From: Alistipes sp. CAG:268
GTDB lineage: Bacteria > Bacteroidota > Bacteroidia > Bacteroidales > Rikenellaceae
DNA length: 16,953 bases
Assembly: GCA_000434235.1 (NCBI GenBank)
Contig: FR891969.1
Location: forward strand, 23,037-39,989
Direction of reading: 5' to 3'
The notes beneath the pieces are model-generated. The model was not told where the DNA came from. It saw only the letters and a program-made list of their open reading frames with translations, and did no database searches. Made by a program: the position numbers and the translations under genes. Position 1 is the first letter of the stretch; each line of letters opens with the position of its first letter. This document shows positions 15,560 to 16,953 of the stretch, in pieces.

Positions 15560-16915
15560 ATGATCCCCGACCACGATACGATCGTCGCGCCGGCCACCGC
15601 GCCGGGCGGAGCCATTGCCGTCGTGCGCGTCAGCGGCACGGAGGCCCTGGCGTGTTGCGACCGCATCTTCCGCGGCCGGGAGCCACTTGCCGCAGCCGCC
15701 GGATACACGGTGCACTACGGGACCGTGGAGGAGGGCGACCGCACGATCGACGACGTGCTGGCAACCGTCTTCCGCGCCCCGCACTCCTATACGGGCGAGG
15801 ACTCGGTCGAGATCTCGTGCCACGGCTCACGGTACATCGTCGCGGAGATCCTCCGCCTGCTGCTGGCCGCCGGGGCCCGGATGGCCGCGCCGGGCGAATT
15901 CACGATCCGCGCCTACCTGGCCGGAAAGATAGACCTCTCGCAGGCCGAAGCCGTCGCCGACCTGATCGCCTCCTCGTCGCGGGCCGACCATGCGCTGGCC
16001 ACGAACCAGATGCGCGGAGGATACTCGGAGGAGCTGGAGGGGCTGCGGGACAAACTGCTGCAGCTCACCTCGCTGCTGGAGCTGGAACTGGACTTCTCGG
16101 AGGAGGATGTCGAGTTTGCCGACCGCACGGCGCTGCGCGAAACGATGGAGCGCATCGGCGGGGAGATCGACCGCCTGCGCAACTCCTTCGCCTTGGGGAA
16201 CGCGATCAAGGAGGGCGTCGCGGTGGCGATCGTAGGGGCTCCGAACGTCGGGAAATCGACGCTGCTGAACAGGCTGCTGAACGAAGACCGCGCCATGGTT
16301 TCGGAGATCGCCGGAACGACGCGGGACGTCATCGAGGAGCAGGCCAACATCGGCGGCGTGCGGTTCAGGTTCCTCGACACGGCGGGCATACGCGCTACGG
16401 GTGACCGATTGGAACGGATGGGCATCGAGCGCACGATGGAGAGCATCCGCCGGGCACAGGTGGTCATCCGGCTGCTGGACGCCCGGGATCTGGAGGGGGA
16501 CATTCCCGCCGCGGAATTCACGCTGCGGCAGGAGCAGCGGCTGCTGACGGTCATCAACAAACTGGATGCGGCGCCGGAGGGGTTCCGCCCCATGAAGGGA
16601 ACGATCGGCATCTCCGCCAGGCGGGGCGACGGGATCGAGGCATTGTGCCGGGCATTGCGGGATGCCGTGGACACGGAGGGGGTCTATCACGGCGAGACGG
16701 TGGTTTCGAACAGCCGCCACTACGAAGCCCTGACAGCAGCCCGACAGTCGCTGGCAAGTGCATTGGAAGGATTGGACCGAGGGCTTCCGGCAGACCTGCT
16801 GAGCGAGGAGATCCGCCCCGTGATCAGCCGCCTCGGGGAGATCACCGGCCGTGGAGCCATTGCTCCGGACGAGGTCCTAGAGAACATCTTCTCAAAATTC
16901 TGCATCGGAAAGTGA
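15560..16915 (+). CDS. mnmE: tRNA uridine-5-carboxymethylaminomethyl synthesis GTPase MnmE
   Basis: The 451-residue product is full length for the family. The N-terminal folate-binding domain (DTIVAPATAPGGAIAVVRVSG; SYTGEDSVEISCHGS at 76-90; APGEFTIRAYLAGKIDLSQAEA) leads into a helical region. The inserted G domain carries G1 GAPNVGKS (226-233), the K-loop/switch with GTTRD (252-256), G3 DTAG (273-276) and G4 NKLD (333-336). The protein ends in the invariant CIGK. With MnmG it installs cmnm5 at U34 of tRNAs reading NNA/NNG codons. The frame is open further upstream, but that part overlaps the transglycosylase gene; MIPDHDTIVAPAT at 15560, 8 bp after that gene, is the proper start. It is the last gene of the par cluster seen here. 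Confidence 0.96.
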   Translation: MIPDHDTIVAPATAPGGAIAVVRVSGTEALACCDRIFRGREPLAAAAGYTVHYGTVEEGDRTIDDVLATVFRAPHSYTGEDSVEISCHGSRYIVAEILRLLLAAGARMAAPGEFTIRAYLAGKIDLSQAEAVADLIASSSRADHALATNQMRGGYSEELEGLRDKLLQLTSLLELELDFSEEDVEFADRTALRETMERIGGEIDRLRNSFALGNAIKEGVAVAIVGAPNVGKSTLLNRLLNEDRAMVSEIAGTTRDVIEEQANIGGVRFRFLDTAGIRATGDRLERMGIERTMESIRRAQVVIRLLDARDLEGDIPAAEFTLRQEQRLLTVINKLDAAPEGFRPMKGTIGISARRGDGIEALCRALRDAVDTEGVYHGETVVSNSRHYEALTAARQSLASALEGLDRGLPADLLSEEIRPVISRLGEITGRGAIAPDEVLENIFSKFCIGK

Positions 16916-16953
16916 TGGCTTGGAAATAGCCATAAGCAACCATAACCATTTAG

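Noticed and set aside
16915..16933. Hairpin ATGGCT-N7-AGCCAT at the mnmE stop as a terminator.
   Set aside because: The stem has only six pairs and no T-run follows before the window ends.
1..16953. CRISPR array, IS element, prophage, tRNA or rRNA.
   Set aside because: No spaced direct repeats, transposase or integrase motifs, terminal inverted repeats or structural RNA signatures were seen; apart from 1511-1674 (terminator and promoter) and 11131-11281 (divergent promoters) no gap exceeds about 60 bp.

Overview
The window is GC-rich bacterial DNA with no mobile elements, rRNA or tRNA. It reads as the chromosome of a Bacteroidales member. Support comes from Bacteroidetes-type promoter elements (TAnnTTTG -7 boxes) in the AT-rich gaps, almost no Shine-Dalgarno sequences, an OstA-like protein with a SurA-like pair, and a par locus carrying a DUF5683 gene. 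High GC in a Bacteroidales background suggests Rikenellaceae/Alistipes, but that is inference from composition and gene style only.

Layout. (1) 1-1510, plus strand: the last 40 codons of an efflux periplasmic adaptor (HlyD/MacA type), then a TolC-like outer-membrane channel. A strong intrinsic terminator follows (1528-1578). (2) 1675-3336, plus strand: an AspT/YidE-type transporter with two central RCK_C domains. It ends in a 32-bp tail-to-tail overlap with the next cluster. (3) 10061 down to 3305, minus strand: an envelope-biogenesis gene string, in transcription order a SurA-like lipoprotein, a two-parvulin SurA-type isomerase, an OstA/LptA-like protein, a Nudix hydrolase and a YbdG-type mechanosensitive channel. 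Gaps are 7-60 bp. (4) 11130-10120, minus strand: a CPBP-family membrane protease with its own promoter, divergent from parA. (5) 11282-16915, plus strand: parA, parB, a DUF5683 membrane protein, a LysM-containing MltD-type lytic transglycosylase and mnmE. The last four are separated by only 3, 2 and 8 bp.

How the genes fit together. Cluster 3 looks like periplasmic chaperones that help fold outer-membrane proteins, plus an LPS-transport-like protein. Cluster 5 combines chromosome partitioning with cell-wall cutting and tRNA wobble modification. Nothing in the window is a wholly new system.

The most notable observation is a 29-bp imperfect tandem repeat (5371-5428) near the 3' end of the OstA-like gene. 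It throws the last 55 codons out of frame. Removing one copy, or adding one base at the copy junction, restores a conserved-looking C-terminus ending at 5205. The second is a clear internal duplication (period 110 residues) in the DUF5683 protein of the par operon.
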